A DNA stretch of 64,000 bases from an uncultured Verrucomicrobia subdivision 3 bacterium (GCA_903835255.1 CAILMI010000049.1:21953-85952); one strand, 5' to 3'; shown: positions 18,059 through 27,798, counted from the stretch's first letter. The notes: generated by a model from the sequence alone, not told the origin. Numbers and translations: made by a program.

Positions 18059-18868
18059 TTAATAATAGTAGTTGCCGAGGAGATGTTTGATTTGGAGATC
18101 GGGGCTGCCTGTTCCGGAGAGATTGATGCGCTTGCCAGTGGTCCATTCGACTGAGCCATCCGACCACGCGCGATGGATGCCATCGAGTTCTTCGGCGTGG
18201 TAGCGGAAATCGGGATACTTGACCTGTTTGCGGGCATGAAAGAATTCAAAGCGTCGCGGGTCGGAGATGATGAATTCGTCCAACACATCCGCCCACAAGA
18301 CGCCGCGCCGGGTGTTCTTGCGGTCGGCGGTGTGGTCGGGATTGACGAGCGTGGCGAAACCCATGCTGACCATCTTGGAGCTTTCGACGCCACCGACGTA
18401 GGCGTAGCCCGTGTAAAGTCCGCCGCCGAGCGTCACGCCTTCCGCATAGCCGGAGTCCGCCGCCATCGGACAATTGATCCAGCGCGGTTGTTCGGCACGC
18501 TTCGGCCAAGTTGCCGCCGGGCCGTTGGGAATGGTCATGCCGAGGGTTTGCGCCATCACCTTGAGCCGGTCCACCGTGATGGTGCTAGGCACAAAGTCGT
18601 TGACCGCCGGGAGCTGGCCGTTGTCGTTGCCATACATTGTGTCCGCGAGGGCGAACTGCTTGAGGTTGTTCAAACAAATAGTTCGTTTGGCGCGGCGCTT
18701 CGCCTGCGAGAGCGCCGGAAGCAGGAGCGCCGCAAGAATGGCAATGATCGCGATGACCACCAACAATTCAATCAGCGTGAAAGCCGCAGCGCGATGTCGC
18801 GGCCTGCCGCCGTGTTTTGTCACGACAGCAGGCACGCGTTGAGTTGACTGTTGAGGCAATACGCTCAC
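18059..18868 (-). CDS. Type II pseudopilin-like protein
   Basis: The 269-residue product has a prepilin-type N-terminal cleavage/methylation motif at about residues 29-50 ([20 protein letters not shown]) after a 28-residue basic leader, followed by [18 protein letters not shown]. The C-terminal domain ends with [20 protein letters not shown], like the DG(S/H)V close of DUF1559-type pseudopilins that abound in Verrucomicrobia and Planctomycetes. Its ATG overlaps the stop of the upstream repeat protein (ATGA at 18865-18868), so the two are translated together and may interact outside the cell. Confidence 0.88.
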   Translation of the reverse strand: MSVLPQQSTQRVPAVVTKHGGRPRHRAAAFTLIELLVVIAIIAILAALLLPALSQAKRRAKRTICLNNLKQFALADTMYGNDNGQLPAVNDFVPSTITVDRLKVMAQTLGMTIPNGPAATWPKRAEQPRWINCPMAADSGYAEGVTLGGGLYTGYAYVGGVESSKMVSMGFATLVNPDHTADRKNTRRGVLWADVLDEFIISDPRRFEFFHARKQVKYPDFRYHAEELDGIHRAWSDGSVEWTTGKRINLSGTGSPDLQIKHLLGNYYY

Positions 18869-20373
18869 GGCTGCTTCAATCGGAAGAAGCGCGCTGGCTC
18901 AGCGGCGTTGATGGGGATGGCGTTGGAACACGCGCCACCGCCGTCAAATACGCCGGTCGCGCTCGTCGTCCACGCGGACGATGGCAACGATACGTTTGTT
19001 GCCGATAGCAATGAGTAGCTGCTTCCCGCGAGACCATTCGTGGCTCGCACGATCAAATTGCCGCCTAAAACCGTCAGTTGGTTAATGACCGGCGTGGAAA
19101 GCGGAACGGTGTAGCCGGTGAACACGAAGTCGCCTACATCCTTGAGCGTGTCCGCTGGCGTGGCGTAGAGGAAATTCGCAATCTCAAAGGAAACCCCGAG
19201 GTCGCCGGAGATCGTGAATGAATTGGTCGTCTCCACGACGCTCACGTTCAGCAGATCGAACGCCGCCGCAGCCGGGGGAATGTTCCCCAGGAGATACCAA
19301 CCCGTTCCGCCGAGCGCGATACGGTTGGTGTCATATTGCAACGTGTAGTCGCCATAAAGGAGATTGCCAGCCGCGCCACCTAGCACGGCGAACCGGGCCA
19401 CACCACCCAGGCCGATGCTGCCTGTTTGGTTTGTCAGATTTCCTCGCGTGTAGGCGAATGTCGTTGGCTGCGTGTAACGGCTCGGCAAGTTCGTCACGCT
19501 TGCGCCGTTCAGCGCATAGACTTGGTTCGTGTAGGAATAGCCGGCCTGCGCATTGGTAAGCAGTTCGCTTTGGGTGAGCGCGTTCGCCTCGGCCTGGTTG
19601 AAGAACGCCGACAACGTGAGCACCGGCGGTGTGCCGAACCCGGACGCAAGCGTATCCCACGCCGCCTTGTCGTAGTTGATCGTGGCTAACCCGACGGTCA
19701 ACGTGGCGACGGATTGCGCGGTGAAACTGAAGCTGCCCACCACGGCGAGCGTGTCTGCCGGTGTGCTGTAAAGGAAGTTGGCCACTTCAAAGGTGACGGC
19801 GAGATCACCAGCTATGGTGAACGAACCCGCCGATTCAATGATCGTCACATTGAGCAGATCAAACACCGCTGCAACTGGCGGGATATTCCCTTTCAGATAC
19901 CAGCCCGAGCCGCCCAGGCCGATGCGGGTGCTGTCGTATTGCAGCGTGTAATCGCCGTAGAGCAGATTGCCGCCAATTCCGCCGAGAACCGCGAATCGCG
20001 ACACCCCGCCCAAACCGATGCTGCCGGTGTGCTGGGCCAGATGTCCCGGCGTGTAGACAAACGTCGTGGGCTGGGTGGTGCGTCCCGTGAGATTGGTCAC
20101 GGTCGGGCCATTCATCGCATACACCTGATTGGTGTAGGACGGCGTGCCCGGAATATCGCTCAACACTTGCGCATCGGTGCGGGCATTGGCCTGTGACTGG
20201 TCGAAGAAGGCACTGAGAGTGAGCACCGGCGGTGAGCCGTATGCGGACGCCAGCGCGTCCCAAGCAGGTTTATAGAAGGTGATCGTTGCCGAACCGCTGG
20301 TCAGCGAATCGGCGCGGGCGACGGTTAAACCCGTCACGCCCAGAATGGCAGCGAGCAGAAGAAGTCTTTTCAT
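18865..20373 (-). CDS. Secreted protein with two tandem ~205-residue repeats
   Basis: A signal peptide (to about ARA, residue 21) is followed by two homologous units, about 27-230 and 231-432. Each contains [59 protein letters not shown] and FDLLNV. The last 70 residues form the C-terminal module common to secreted Verrucomicrobia proteins ([11 protein letters not shown] through [10 protein letters not shown]). No catalytic motif is recognised. It heads the leftward operon and is coupled to the pseudopilin. Function is unknown. Confidence 0.8.
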   Translation of the reverse strand: MKRLLLLAAILGVTGLTVARADSLTSGSATITFYKPAWDALASAYGSPPVLTLSAFFDQSQANARTDAQVLSDIPGTPSYTNQVYAMNGPTVTNLTGRTTQPTTFVYTPGHLAQHTGSIGLGGVSRFAVLGGIGGNLLYGDYTLQYDSTRIGLGGSGWYLKGNIPPVAAVFDLLNVTIIESAGSFTIAGDLAVTFEVANFLYSTPADTLAVVGSFSFTAQSVATLTVGLATINYDKAAWDTLASGFGTPPVLTLSAFFNQAEANALTQSELLTNAQAGYSYTNQVYALNGASVTNLPSRYTQPTTFAYTRGNLTNQTGSIGLGGVARFAVLGGAAGNLLYGDYTLQYDTNRIALGGTGWYLLGNIPPAAAAFDLLNVSVVETTNSFTISGDLGVSFEIANFLYATPADTLKDVGDFVFTGYTVPLSTPVINQLTVLGGNLIVRATNGLAGSSYSLLSATNVSLPSSAWTTSATGVFDGGGACSNAIPINAAEPARFFRLKQP

Positions 20374-20598
20374 AATCGGAAAACTGAAAACGGTTGATTG
20401 CTAAATTTCATTGATGCCCGCCAACCGAGCGGGCTGCTGCCAAAGGCAACGCCAGAACGGACCGGGACAGTTCATTCAAACACCGACCGCAGGCGACAGC
20501 CCTTGGTCAAAAACAGAATCGGGAAAATCCACAGCGCCAAGTCACGAAGACCAGACAAGGTTCGTGCCGGACGTGGACTCAGGAATACGGAGGTAGAA

Positions 20599-20979
20599 TC
20601 AAGCCGTCCGGGGACGCGGCTTGGGAGGCTCGTAGGAGCGGATGGATGCGTCAGTGTTCGGAGAGGAAATCTTTTCGCGTTCGCTGGAAAAATGAAAAGG
20701 CGTGCATTGCCACACCAGCCCCAAATCCATTTTTGATCCGGGCTTCACCTGCTGCTTTTGCTGTTGGTCTTTTTCTTCGGCCCGCGCCTTCTTGATGACT
20801 TTGCACATCGGACAGGGATGTTCGCCGTCGAAGGTCTTGCTCACCGCCTCGGAAAAAGAAGCATCGCGCGAGTAACTGATGATCATGCCCGTCCAAGCAA
20901 TCGTTTGCAGGAAGGCCCAATGCAGGCCCAAGGAAAGGACCAGCACCAGCACCGTAACGACTCTAACTGTGGCACGCAC
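20599..20979 (-). CDS. Small membrane-anchored protein with CPMC motif
   Basis: The 126 residues comprise one N-terminal membrane helix (VRVVTVLVLVLSLGLHWAFL), then GEHPCPMCKVIKKARAEEKD, a Lys/Gln-rich stretch and a Pro-rich tail. Short proteins with a PCPMC or PCPLC box near metal transporter genes are familiar to me, but no function is established. It follows the ZIP gene by 56 bp on the same strand. A periplasmic metal or redox role is inferred. The 225 bp beyond it (20374-20598) carry no gene. Confidence 0.6.
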   Translation of the reverse strand: MRATVRVVTVLVLVLSLGLHWAFLQTIAWTGMIISYSRDASFSEAVSKTFDGEHPCPMCKVIKKARAEEKDQQQKQQVKPGSKMDLGLVWQCTPFHFSSEREKISSPNTDASIRSYEPPKPRPRTA

Positions 20980-21035
20980 GATGGATAATGCTACCGGGAT
21001 TCAATGAGACGTCAACTGAAGATCTTCTGACTGGA

Positions 21036-21908
21036 TCATCTCTGTGCTGGTTGTGTTGCCGTTGGTTCGTGAGGCTCGTGGCTGTGCCCATGCTCATCGC
21101 CTTCGCAAACTCCCACCAGCACAGCGACGCCGATGCCTGCCAGCAACGCGATGGAAAGCTTGGCACGGTCATGCGAATGAAAATGCAGTTCCGGCAGCAG
21201 GTCGCTGGCGGCAATGCACAGGAAGCTCCCGCCGCAAAAGGCCAGTGCCGCGCCCAATACTGCGTGATTCGCCTCCAAGGTCTCGCCCATTCCCAGCGTG
21301 AACAACAACGCGCCCAAGGGTGTGACCATCGCGAAGATCACGTTCACCCATCTTCGCAGCTTTGGCGCGCAGTTGGCCGCCTGCATGAGTGTCGTGACGG
21401 CAAGGGCGTCGAATGGTTTGTGCAGAATAACGGCGAGCGCCGCGCCCAGTCCTACTGAAACGCCGTGACTTTGTCCCGCCGCTACAGCGGCGGCAAGCGC
21501 CACTCCATCCAGCAGTGAATGCAATCCCAACCCGAATGCCGTGCTGAGCCAAGTTGTAGATTTGGCCGTCGGAGCGGCAGGAGCATGCGCCCCGTGTGCG
21601 GTGCAGCAGTCAGCGGCGGCTTCCGCTTCCGGTGTGTCGTGACTGTGATAGTGAAATACGCGTTGGAGAAAAAACAGGGCAAGAAATCCCGCCAGTGTCC
21701 ATTGGACGGTGTGATCCAGCGACCCGGTTTCCGCAGCGGCATGCGGAATCATGTGTAGAAGAGCGATGCCGAGCATCAAGCCAGCCACGAAGCTGAGAGC
21801 GATTTGTAGTCGAGTGTGCGTGAGACGCAACCAACTGGGGATCGAGCCGCCGACCAGCGATACAACCAGCACTACGGCACAGTAACTGACAAGTGTGATC
21901 GTGTTCAT
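21036..21908 (-). CDS. ZIP-family metal transporter
   Basis: From ATG 21908, 290 residues and about 7-8 membrane segments. ZIP signature helices are present: GLGLHSLLDGVALAAAVAAG (helix IV, with metal-site His and Asp) and ALAVILHKPFDALAVTTLM (helix V, HK then a carboxylate two positions on). A His/Cys-rich cytosolic loop (HYHSHD, CCTAHGAHAP) and a His-rich C-terminus (DEHGHSHEPHEP) support Zn or another divalent metal. ZIP proteins move metal into the cytoplasm. A Fur-family remnant lies just upstream. Confidence 0.88.
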   Translation of the reverse strand: MNTITLVSYCAVVLVVSLVGGSIPSWLRLTHTRLQIALSFVAGLMLGIALLHMIPHAAAETGSLDHTVQWTLAGFLALFFLQRVFHYHSHDTPEAEAAADCCTAHGAHAPAAPTAKSTTWLSTAFGLGLHSLLDGVALAAAVAAGQSHGVSVGLGAALAVILHKPFDALAVTTLMQAANCAPKLRRWVNVIFAMVTPLGALLFTLGMGETLEANHAVLGAALAFCGGSFLCIAASDLLPELHFHSHDRAKLSIALLAGIGVAVLVGVCEGDEHGHSHEPHEPTATQPAQR

Positions 21909-21980
21909 TATGGGGGCGATTGTGCGATGATTACAGAGCAAACGACAGCCCGATTTGCATGGCTACGAGACAGACTGGGT

Positions 21981-22118
21981 TCAATTTGCCCTTTCCAAAA
22001 CTGTTTTGAGTTGTCCGCGCGGCATTCGCGGTTGCAGTTTCGCGCACACAACTCCTGGCGGATGCTTCTGACAGGCCGGGCAGATGCCAAAGAACTGGAG
22101 TTCATGGTGCAGCTTGGC
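21981..22118 (-). pseudogene. C-terminal remnant of a Fur-family regulator
   Basis: An open frame of 45 codons begins AKLHHELQFFGICPACQ, which matches the end of Fur/Zur proteins (…H.LE..GLC..CQ, the second CxxC zinc site). It continues to a stop at 21981. It has no start, and its left part overlaps the end of the adjacent membrane-protein gene in another frame. It looks like the tail of a regulator that once preceded the ZIP gene. Confidence 0.55.
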
Positions 22119-22896
22119 GTGCAGTGGCTTTGAAGCTGGCAATTAAGGCGAGCCGCTCCGCCGTATCCTTGATGGGTTTGAGGGAAACGTCTTCACCCGA
22201 TGAGCGGTCATAGTAGCCGAAGGGGTTGTCTAGATCCCGGATGAGCAGGAGGAGGAAGATCATCAGATACGAGATGACGCCAACGAAGAACAACGACTCG
22301 TAAAATGGTTCGATCCTGGCAAAGATCAGCCCGACACAAAGCAGTATGGTCACAAAGTCGGCGAGCAAGTATCCGGAGGAAATGAAAGACGTTTCGCGGA
22401 TGGTGTGGATGCGGATGAGGGTGCGCCGGAGGTTGCCCTGCTCCTGTTTCAACCGAGCCACCAGTGTCGCCTGTGTCCATTGTTCCATTGCGGCAAACTG
22501 GGGGGTGAGAGCATTCAAGTGCTCCAGCAATTCAGCAGTGCGATGTTTTTTATGAAACCAACTCAGAATGTCCTCACTCAACTGCGCGAGCAGCAACAGA
22601 CACTCGTCCACCTTCGCCTCCGGTTTGGCATATCTGATTCCGCAGACTTCCTGCGTTAGATTCTCCAGACACGCGCTCAGTTCGCCGGGCAGACGTTCGC
22701 TTTCCTTGAAGTCGGACAGGACCCCGCTCAAGAGAAAGCCCATCAGGAAAACATTAGCCGCCACGATGCCTGAGAACAACGGGTTGACGGAAATGACTTC
22801 CCACCCCAGGAAATGCGCGGCGAGCTTTGCGCCGACAACAATCCCAACCAAGGCGCTCACTCGCAGCAGTAGGCGATGCCGGTTCTGGAGCTTCAT
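22102..22896 (-). CDS. Membrane protein, DUF4239/bestrophin-like
   Basis: The 264-residue protein has two N-terminal membrane helices, a soluble Leu/Gln-rich helical middle (about 65-170) and two C-terminal helices followed by IRDLDNPFGYYDRSSGEDVS. The xRDLDNPF box is typical of DUF4239 proteins, distant relatives of bestrophin channels. ATG 22896 overlaps the ATPase stop by ATGA, so it is co-translated with the metal pump. The extreme C-terminus may have been altered where it runs into the Fur remnant. Confidence 0.68.
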   Translation of the reverse strand: MKLQNRHRLLLRVSALVGIVVGAKLAAHFLGWEVISVNPLFSGIVAANVFLMGFLLSGVLSDFKESERLPGELSACLENLTQEVCGIRYAKPEAKVDECLLLLAQLSEDILSWFHKKHRTAELLEHLNALTPQFAAMEQWTQATLVARLKQEQGNLRRTLIRIHTIRETSFISSGYLLADFVTILLCVGLIFARIEPFYESLFFVGVISYLMIFLLLLIRDLDNPFGYYDRSSGEDVSLKPIKDTAERLALIASFKATARQAAP

Positions 22897-25253
22897 TTTG
22901 GGGTGTCCTGCGATCCGACCCCGGACGGCATTTGCGTTGTCCTCATGAAGAGCAAACGCAGACTGTTCAACACGACAATCACCGTGCTGCCTTCATGCCC
23001 GATGACCCCGACCGTGAGCGGAATCTTCCCGAAGATTGCGAAGCCAACCAAGACTGCCACCGTCCCGAGGGAGACGATCAGGTTTTGGCGGATGACCCGG
23101 CGGGCGTTCTGGCTCAGCCGAAAAGCCGCCACGAAGTTTTCCAGCCGATCGTTCATCAGCACAATTTCCGCCTGTTCCAGCGCAGCGTCCGCGCCACGAG
23201 CCCCCATTGCCACACCGACATGAGCCACTGCCAGACTGGGCGCATCGTTGACTCCATCGCCAATCATAGCCACGCGTTTGCCTTCGGCCATGAAACCGCG
23301 AATGGCCTCCACCTTCTGTTCAGGTTTCAATTCGGCACGCACATCGGCCAGCCCGAGCTTACGTTGCAGAGCTAGGGCCGATGCCGGACGATCACCGGTC
23401 AACACAACGCAATGCACCCCCAGTTTCTGCAATGAGGCGAGCACTGGACCGGACTGCGGGCGGATGTCGTCCCGCAACAACAACCGCCCGAGCAAATCGC
23501 CATCGCCGATCCAGACTTCGGAAAGGCCGGGTTGCGCGGCGGTAACGCTAGCCGACAATTCGGCCCAGCGGGCATCTTGCGGCAGCACCTCTGCCAACCA
23601 CTCGCGGCGGCCTAGGAAGATTTTTCGAGCGCCGAGTTCAGCGCGGATGCCCAGACCAGTCACGGACTCGGAGTGGTTGAATTCAACCGGCACCAAACTC
23701 TGTTGCTTGCCGTGTCGGGTGATGGCTCGCGCGAGCGGATGCGTGGAAAGCCGTTCGATCGAAAACGCCAGTTGCGCAATTTCTGCTTCCCGGCCCGGCG
23801 GAAAACTTTCCACGGTTTCCACCTGGAGTTCGCCGGTGGTGAGCGTGCCGGTCTTGTCGAGGGCCACCACGGTTACCTCGGCAAGTTTCTCCACGGCGGC
23901 CCCACCGCGAAACAGGATGCCGCGTTTCGCGCCCCAAGCTATGGCAGCCAACACCGCTGAAGGAATCGAGAGCACCAAAGCACACGGCGAGGCCACGACC
24001 AGCAGGGTCATCGAACGGTAAAAGGCGCTGCGCACCGCATCCGTGGAAACAAACGGCGGCAACTTCATGACCAGCCACCAGAAGAGGAACATCCCCAGCG
24101 CCAGTCCGAGAATGGCATAGGTGTAACGCGTGCCGAACTTGTCGGTGAACCGTTGGGACGGCGCCTTGAGATGCTGGGCTTCGTGAATGAGGCGGATGAC
24201 TTTTTGCAGGGCGCTCTCGCTCGCCGGACGCAGCACGGTCACTTCCACGACACCCCAGAGATTGATGGTGCCCGCGAGCACGGTGTCGCCCAAGGTTTTC
24301 TCCACCGGAGTCGCCTCGCCGGTCAGATTGGATTCGTCGCTGGCGGTTTTGCCTTTGACAATCTCAGCGTCCACCGGGAACAACGAGCCAGGTTTGACCA
24401 ACAGCCGTTGTCCCTGCCGCAGGGTATCCACCGCGACTTCGGTTTCCTGCCCTTCTTTGTCCACCAAGGTGGCCACCTTGGGTGCGGTGCGGAACAATGA
24501 ACGAATTTCCCGCTGCGTTCGGCCCATCGCGTAATGTTCCAGAGCGCCAGAGGTTGAAAACAGAAACAACAGCATGGCTCCCTCGGCCCACGCACCCACC
24601 GCCGCGCTTCCCGCCGCGACGGCCAGCATGAGAAAATGAACGTCCAGCGTCCAGGTGCGCAACTTCTCAAATGCTTCCTGCGCGGCGAACCACGCCCCCG
24701 CCAGACACGACAGCGCGTAGAGCGAAACTGACCACGCTGGTTGCGGGGTGAAGTAGCCAGCCAGTCCGAAGATGGCGCAAAGTCCAGCCGCCACAGCTTG
24801 AGCACGCCATTCGTTCAGATTCGATTCGTCCTCGGGAACGCTGACCTGGCGCGGCTCGATTTTGGGCAGCGGGAAGTCGCGCCAACGCCAGAACTTCGGC
24901 GCGCTGGGACAGCGGATTCGCGCCACGGTTACACCTCCGGCGCTTTCCGTGATGGTGAATCCCTGCTGGCGAATCGGCTTCAACGGCTGTTTGCATTGGG
25001 CGCAACTGGTATCAGTTTGCAGCAACCGGCAATCCTCCGCCGTCGCATCCGTCTGCACCTTCGCCAGTGCGGCTTGAATTTGCCCGGCGACGGCGGGGTC
25101 GGAGTCCCGACCTATCGTGGCGACGGAAATCTTGCCCTCCCCGGTTTTGATGGCGATGGCCTCCACTGACTGATGTTGAGCCAGTTCACTTGCGGCCGCG
25201 TGAACCAGACACGGTTTATCCAGCACGGCGATGGGGTGAGATTGTGTTTTCAT
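22893..25253 (-). CDS. P1B-4-type metal-transporting P-ATPase
   Basis: From ATG 25253, 786 residues (ATGs at 25289 and 25331 are possible). P-type hallmarks: DKTGTLTTGE phosphorylation motif, TGDRPASA and GDGVNDAPSL. The membrane metal motif is SPC (VVASPCALVLSIP, confirmed at codon level), not CPC, and the last helices have HEGSTVIVVLNSLRLL. SPC plus HEG(S/G)T defines the P1B-4 subgroup (CoaT, CtpD, PfeT: Co or Fe(II) efflux). The N-terminus has a degenerate HMA-like stretch and CAQC...RC cysteines. It is coupled to the DUF4239-like gene. Confidence 0.9.
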   Translation of the reverse strand: MKTQSHPIAVLDKPCLVHAAASELAQHQSVEAIAIKTGEGKISVATIGRDSDPAVAGQIQAALAKVQTDATAEDCRLLQTDTSCAQCKQPLKPIRQQGFTITESAGGVTVARIRCPSAPKFWRWRDFPLPKIEPRQVSVPEDESNLNEWRAQAVAAGLCAIFGLAGYFTPQPAWSVSLYALSCLAGAWFAAQEAFEKLRTWTLDVHFLMLAVAAGSAAVGAWAEGAMLLFLFSTSGALEHYAMGRTQREIRSLFRTAPKVATLVDKEGQETEVAVDTLRQGQRLLVKPGSLFPVDAEIVKGKTASDESNLTGEATPVEKTLGDTVLAGTINLWGVVEVTVLRPASESALQKVIRLIHEAQHLKAPSQRFTDKFGTRYTYAILGLALGMFLFWWLVMKLPPFVSTDAVRSAFYRSMTLLVVASPCALVLSIPSAVLAAIAWGAKRGILFRGGAAVEKLAEVTVVALDKTGTLTTGELQVETVESFPPGREAEIAQLAFSIERLSTHPLARAITRHGKQQSLVPVEFNHSESVTGLGIRAELGARKIFLGRREWLAEVLPQDARWAELSASVTAAQPGLSEVWIGDGDLLGRLLLRDDIRPQSGPVLASLQKLGVHCVVLTGDRPASALALQRKLGLADVRAELKPEQKVEAIRGFMAEGKRVAMIGDGVNDAPSLAVAHVGVAMGARGADAALEQAEIVLMNDRLENFVAAFRLSQNARRVIRQNLIVSLGTVAVLVGFAIFGKIPLTVGVIGHEGSTVIVVLNSLRLLFMRTTQMPSGVGSQDTPK

Positions 25254-25352
25254 TTCATTTTGGTCCCACTCAACGATTATCTTCTTCATGGCTTCTTTGA
25301 GCGGAAGAACTTCACCCCGCCTGACCGGCATGGGGTTTGTTCCGATGCCATT

Positions 25353-26069
25353 TTAGTCGTCGTCGTGATCACGCTCGGACTTTCCTTCCCCGGATTCGTT
25401 TTCGCCAAGTTGCAGCGTCACGCCCAGGCCGGGCAGTTTGAGCGTCGCCGTGCGGGCGTCATGGCCGGCAAACAGCGCTCCAATCCAAAGGGTGCTGACC
25501 ACCAACGCGATGATTCCCCAAATCGCGTGGGCGGACGGGATCGCGTCCTCGGGCTTCCCGTGTTTTTTGCCGGTGACCATCGCCAGCGCGATGTTTTCGC
25601 GATGACGGATCGTGTGCCATGCCAGCCCCAGGAGGTGCAGGGCAATGACCGTGAGCAAAGCCCAGGCGAGCACTTCATGCAGTTCCTCCAGAGCTTCACC
25701 GCCCAAGCCGATGCCGGAAATGAACAACGCGGGAACGAGCAGGAACATCATGACCGCCGCCAGCGCCGAGCCCGGATTGTTTCCTGCGAAGCTCCGAGTC
25801 TTGGAAACGACCGCACTGACCAAGTAGCTGACGAGTTCATGCGGACGCAGCGGAAAGCTGGAAAACCGCGAGTAGCGTGCGCCCACCAACCCCAACACCA
25901 CGCGCCCGGCGAGCAGAAACAGCGCGACCACCCCGAAGACCATGTGCAGTTGAAACAGTGGTTGCTCTTTGTCCACAAGGAATCCGATGCCGATGGCCGC
26001 TGTGAGCGAGCCGGCGAAGACCCAATGAAACAAGCGGGCGGGAAAATCCCAAACGAGAATTCTGGTCAT
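25353..26069 (-). CDS. Cytochrome b561-family membrane protein
   Basis: From ATG 26069, 238 residues. RILVWDFPARLFHWVFAGSL is the usual start of Ni,Fe-hydrogenase b-type/b561 proteins with the first haem His. Further His occur in FQLHMVFGVVAL, EELHEVLAWALL and IALHLLGLAWHTIRHRE, giving the four-helix haem ligands. A final helix precedes an acidic His/Asp-rich tail (KSERDHDDD). It probably moves electrons from quinol to an unidentified partner. Its start overlaps the kinase stop by ATGA. Confidence 0.87.
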   Translation of the reverse strand: MTRILVWDFPARLFHWVFAGSLTAAIGIGFLVDKEQPLFQLHMVFGVVALFLLAGRVVLGLVGARYSRFSSFPLRPHELVSYLVSAVVSKTRSFAGNNPGSALAAVMMFLLVPALFISGIGLGGEALEELHEVLAWALLTVIALHLLGLAWHTIRHRENIALAMVTGKKHGKPEDAIPSAHAIWGIIALVVSTLWIGALFAGHDARTATLKLPGLGVTLQLGENESGEGKSERDHDDD

Positions 26070-27121
26070 AATGGATGGCGGCTGAGGATTTTCTCCGCCA
26101 CCGGCAATCGGAGGCACGCCCAGAAGAATCGCCGGTGGCGGATGGTTAACTTGGCTTGCTGCAACTGATGGGACAAGGCTTGCACCAGGCGGAGGCCAAT
26201 GCCCAACCCCTGTCGGGAAGCTTGGGTCCGCTCCGTCGCACGATTGCCGAGGAGGAGGCTCACGCCACTTTGTCGCGGGCGGACTCGAAGCAGAATATCT
26301 TGGTCCCCATGCTTCAAGGCGTTGGATAGCAGATTGAACAAGATCTGTTTGAGCGCGCCGCGGTCAGCGTTCACTACGACCTCCGCCGGACAAGACCAGA
26401 GCAGGCGTCGGCCCTCGGCGGTTGCGAGCCGGGAGAAGGCTTCGAGCATATCGGTCAGAAATTCTTTCAGCACCACCGACTCCGGCTTTAGTTCCAGCCG
26501 GCCTTGCTCGGCCCGGGCTATGGTCAAGGCGGTCTCGACGTAGTTGGTCAACCGGGCCAGTTCCTCCTGCAACTCCTCCGCGAGTTCGGGTTTCATTCCG
26601 GCGGCATTGGCCTCGATGCGCAGCCGCATCAACTGCAACGGCGTCCGCAATTCGTGCGCGACTTGCGTGGTGTATTCGCCGAGGTGATTGAACGCCTGCT
26701 CCAATCGTGCCAGCAGATCGTTCACATGCCGGACCAGTTCCCCCACTTCCGGATCCACATCGGGCGCCCGCAAGCGTTCGGCCAGGGTCATCGGCCCCAG
26801 ATTTGCCAGTTGCCGGTTCACCTCGCGCACCGGACGGTCCGAACGGCGCGCAATAAAATACGAGGAAACCAACGCCACGCCGACAAGCGGCACGCCCACG
26901 ATGATCCAGAAGCGAACCAGTTCGCCTAAAATGTCCTCAACCTCCTTGTCGCTGTAACTGCCGTGCAGAACCCAGTCCGTATGCCCAGGCGCCGTGCGCT
27001 CCCACTTCTCCTGCCGCAGTTCGTAATCCAGATGTTTGTGGGCGGCTAGGATCAAGCCGGTCACGACTACCAACAAGCTGACTCCGAACCAGAGCGTGAG
27101 CCGCCAGCGCAGGGATTTCAT
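26066..27121 (-). CDS. Sensor histidine kinase with weak G1 box
   Basis: The 351 residues hold two membrane helices (about 8-28 and 70-90) around a short periplasmic loop, a HAMP-like linker, the H box QVAHELRTPLQLMRLRIEA, the N box ILFNLLSNALKHG and the G2 box GLGIGLRLVQAL. The DxGxG (G1) segment reads LLLGNRATERTQ and lacks the Asp. The partner response regulator overlaps by ATGA. With metal genes downstream, the pair probably senses metal in the periplasm, as CusS/CopS types do. Confidence 0.88.
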   Translation of the reverse strand: MKSLRWRLTLWFGVSLLVVVTGLILAAHKHLDYELRQEKWERTAPGHTDWVLHGSYSDKEVEDILGELVRFWIIVGVPLVGVALVSSYFIARRSDRPVREVNRQLANLGPMTLAERLRAPDVDPEVGELVRHVNDLLARLEQAFNHLGEYTTQVAHELRTPLQLMRLRIEANAAGMKPELAEELQEELARLTNYVETALTIARAEQGRLELKPESVVLKEFLTDMLEAFSRLATAEGRRLLWSCPAEVVVNADRGALKQILFNLLSNALKHGDQDILLRVRPRQSGVSLLLGNRATERTQASRQGLGIGLRLVQALSHQLQQAKLTIRHRRFFWACLRLPVAEKILSRHPL

Positions 27122-27798
27122 GCGACCTCCGGTGGCACCAGGGAAAAGCCGACCCCGCGAATTGTGCGAATCAGCGACGGTTCGCCTGGCAAGTCAATCT
27201 TGGCCCGAAGGTAGTTGATATAAACATTCACGACATTGGTGCCGCCGTCGAAGTGCTGATCCCAGACGTGCTCCACAATCGCCGTCTTCGCGACCGTTTT
27301 GGGCGACGCCTGCGCCAGAAATTCCAGCAGCGCAAACTCCCGGTTGGTCAGTTCGATCAACCGTGCGCCCCGTTTGACGGTATGGGATACAAGATCCATT
27401 TCGAGATCACCGACTCGCAGCAGGTGGTTCAATTCACCCCGCTGGCGCCGACCGAGTGCCCGAATTCGCGCGAGCAGTTCATCCAGCGAAAAGGGTTTGA
27501 CCAGATAATCATCCGCTCCGGCATCCAAACCGGCCACTCGATCTCGAACCTCACCACGGGCCGTGATAAACAGTATTGGCATCGCCAAACCTCGCCGGCG
27601 CAAGCCACGCACCAGCGTCACGCCATCCAATTGCGGCATCATGATGTCGAGGACGAGCAGATCAAACGTGCCATTCTCCACCGCCCAGCGCGCTTCGGCC
27701 CCATCGTGGGCACAATCCACCGTGTGCCCCGCCTCGCGCAAGCCGGAGGCCAGGTGCCGCAACAACTTACTGTCATCTTCCGCCAGTAGAATTTTCAC
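27118..27798 (-). CDS. OmpR/PhoB-family response regulator
   Basis: The 226 residues comprise a receiver with acidic D8/D9, phospho-acceptor D51 (LLVLDIMMPQLDG), T in LFITARG and K in YLVKPF, then a winged-helix DNA-binding domain (LTNREFALLEFLAQ, VVNVYINYLRAKID, IRTIRGVGFSLV). The closest familiar types are CusR/CopR/QseB. It heads the kinase-cytochrome-ATPase block and is the likely regulator of the metal genes on the same strand. Confidence 0.93.
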   Translation of the reverse strand: MKILLAEDDSKLLRHLASGLREAGHTVDCAHDGAEARWAVENGTFDLLVLDIMMPQLDGVTLVRGLRRRGLAMPILFITARGEVRDRVAGLDAGADDYLVKPFSLDELLARIRALGRRQRGELNHLLRVGDLEMDLVSHTVKRGARLIELTNREFALLEFLAQASPKTVAKTAIVEHVWDQHFDGGTNVVNVYINYLRAKIDLPGEPSLIRTIRGVGFSLVPPEVA

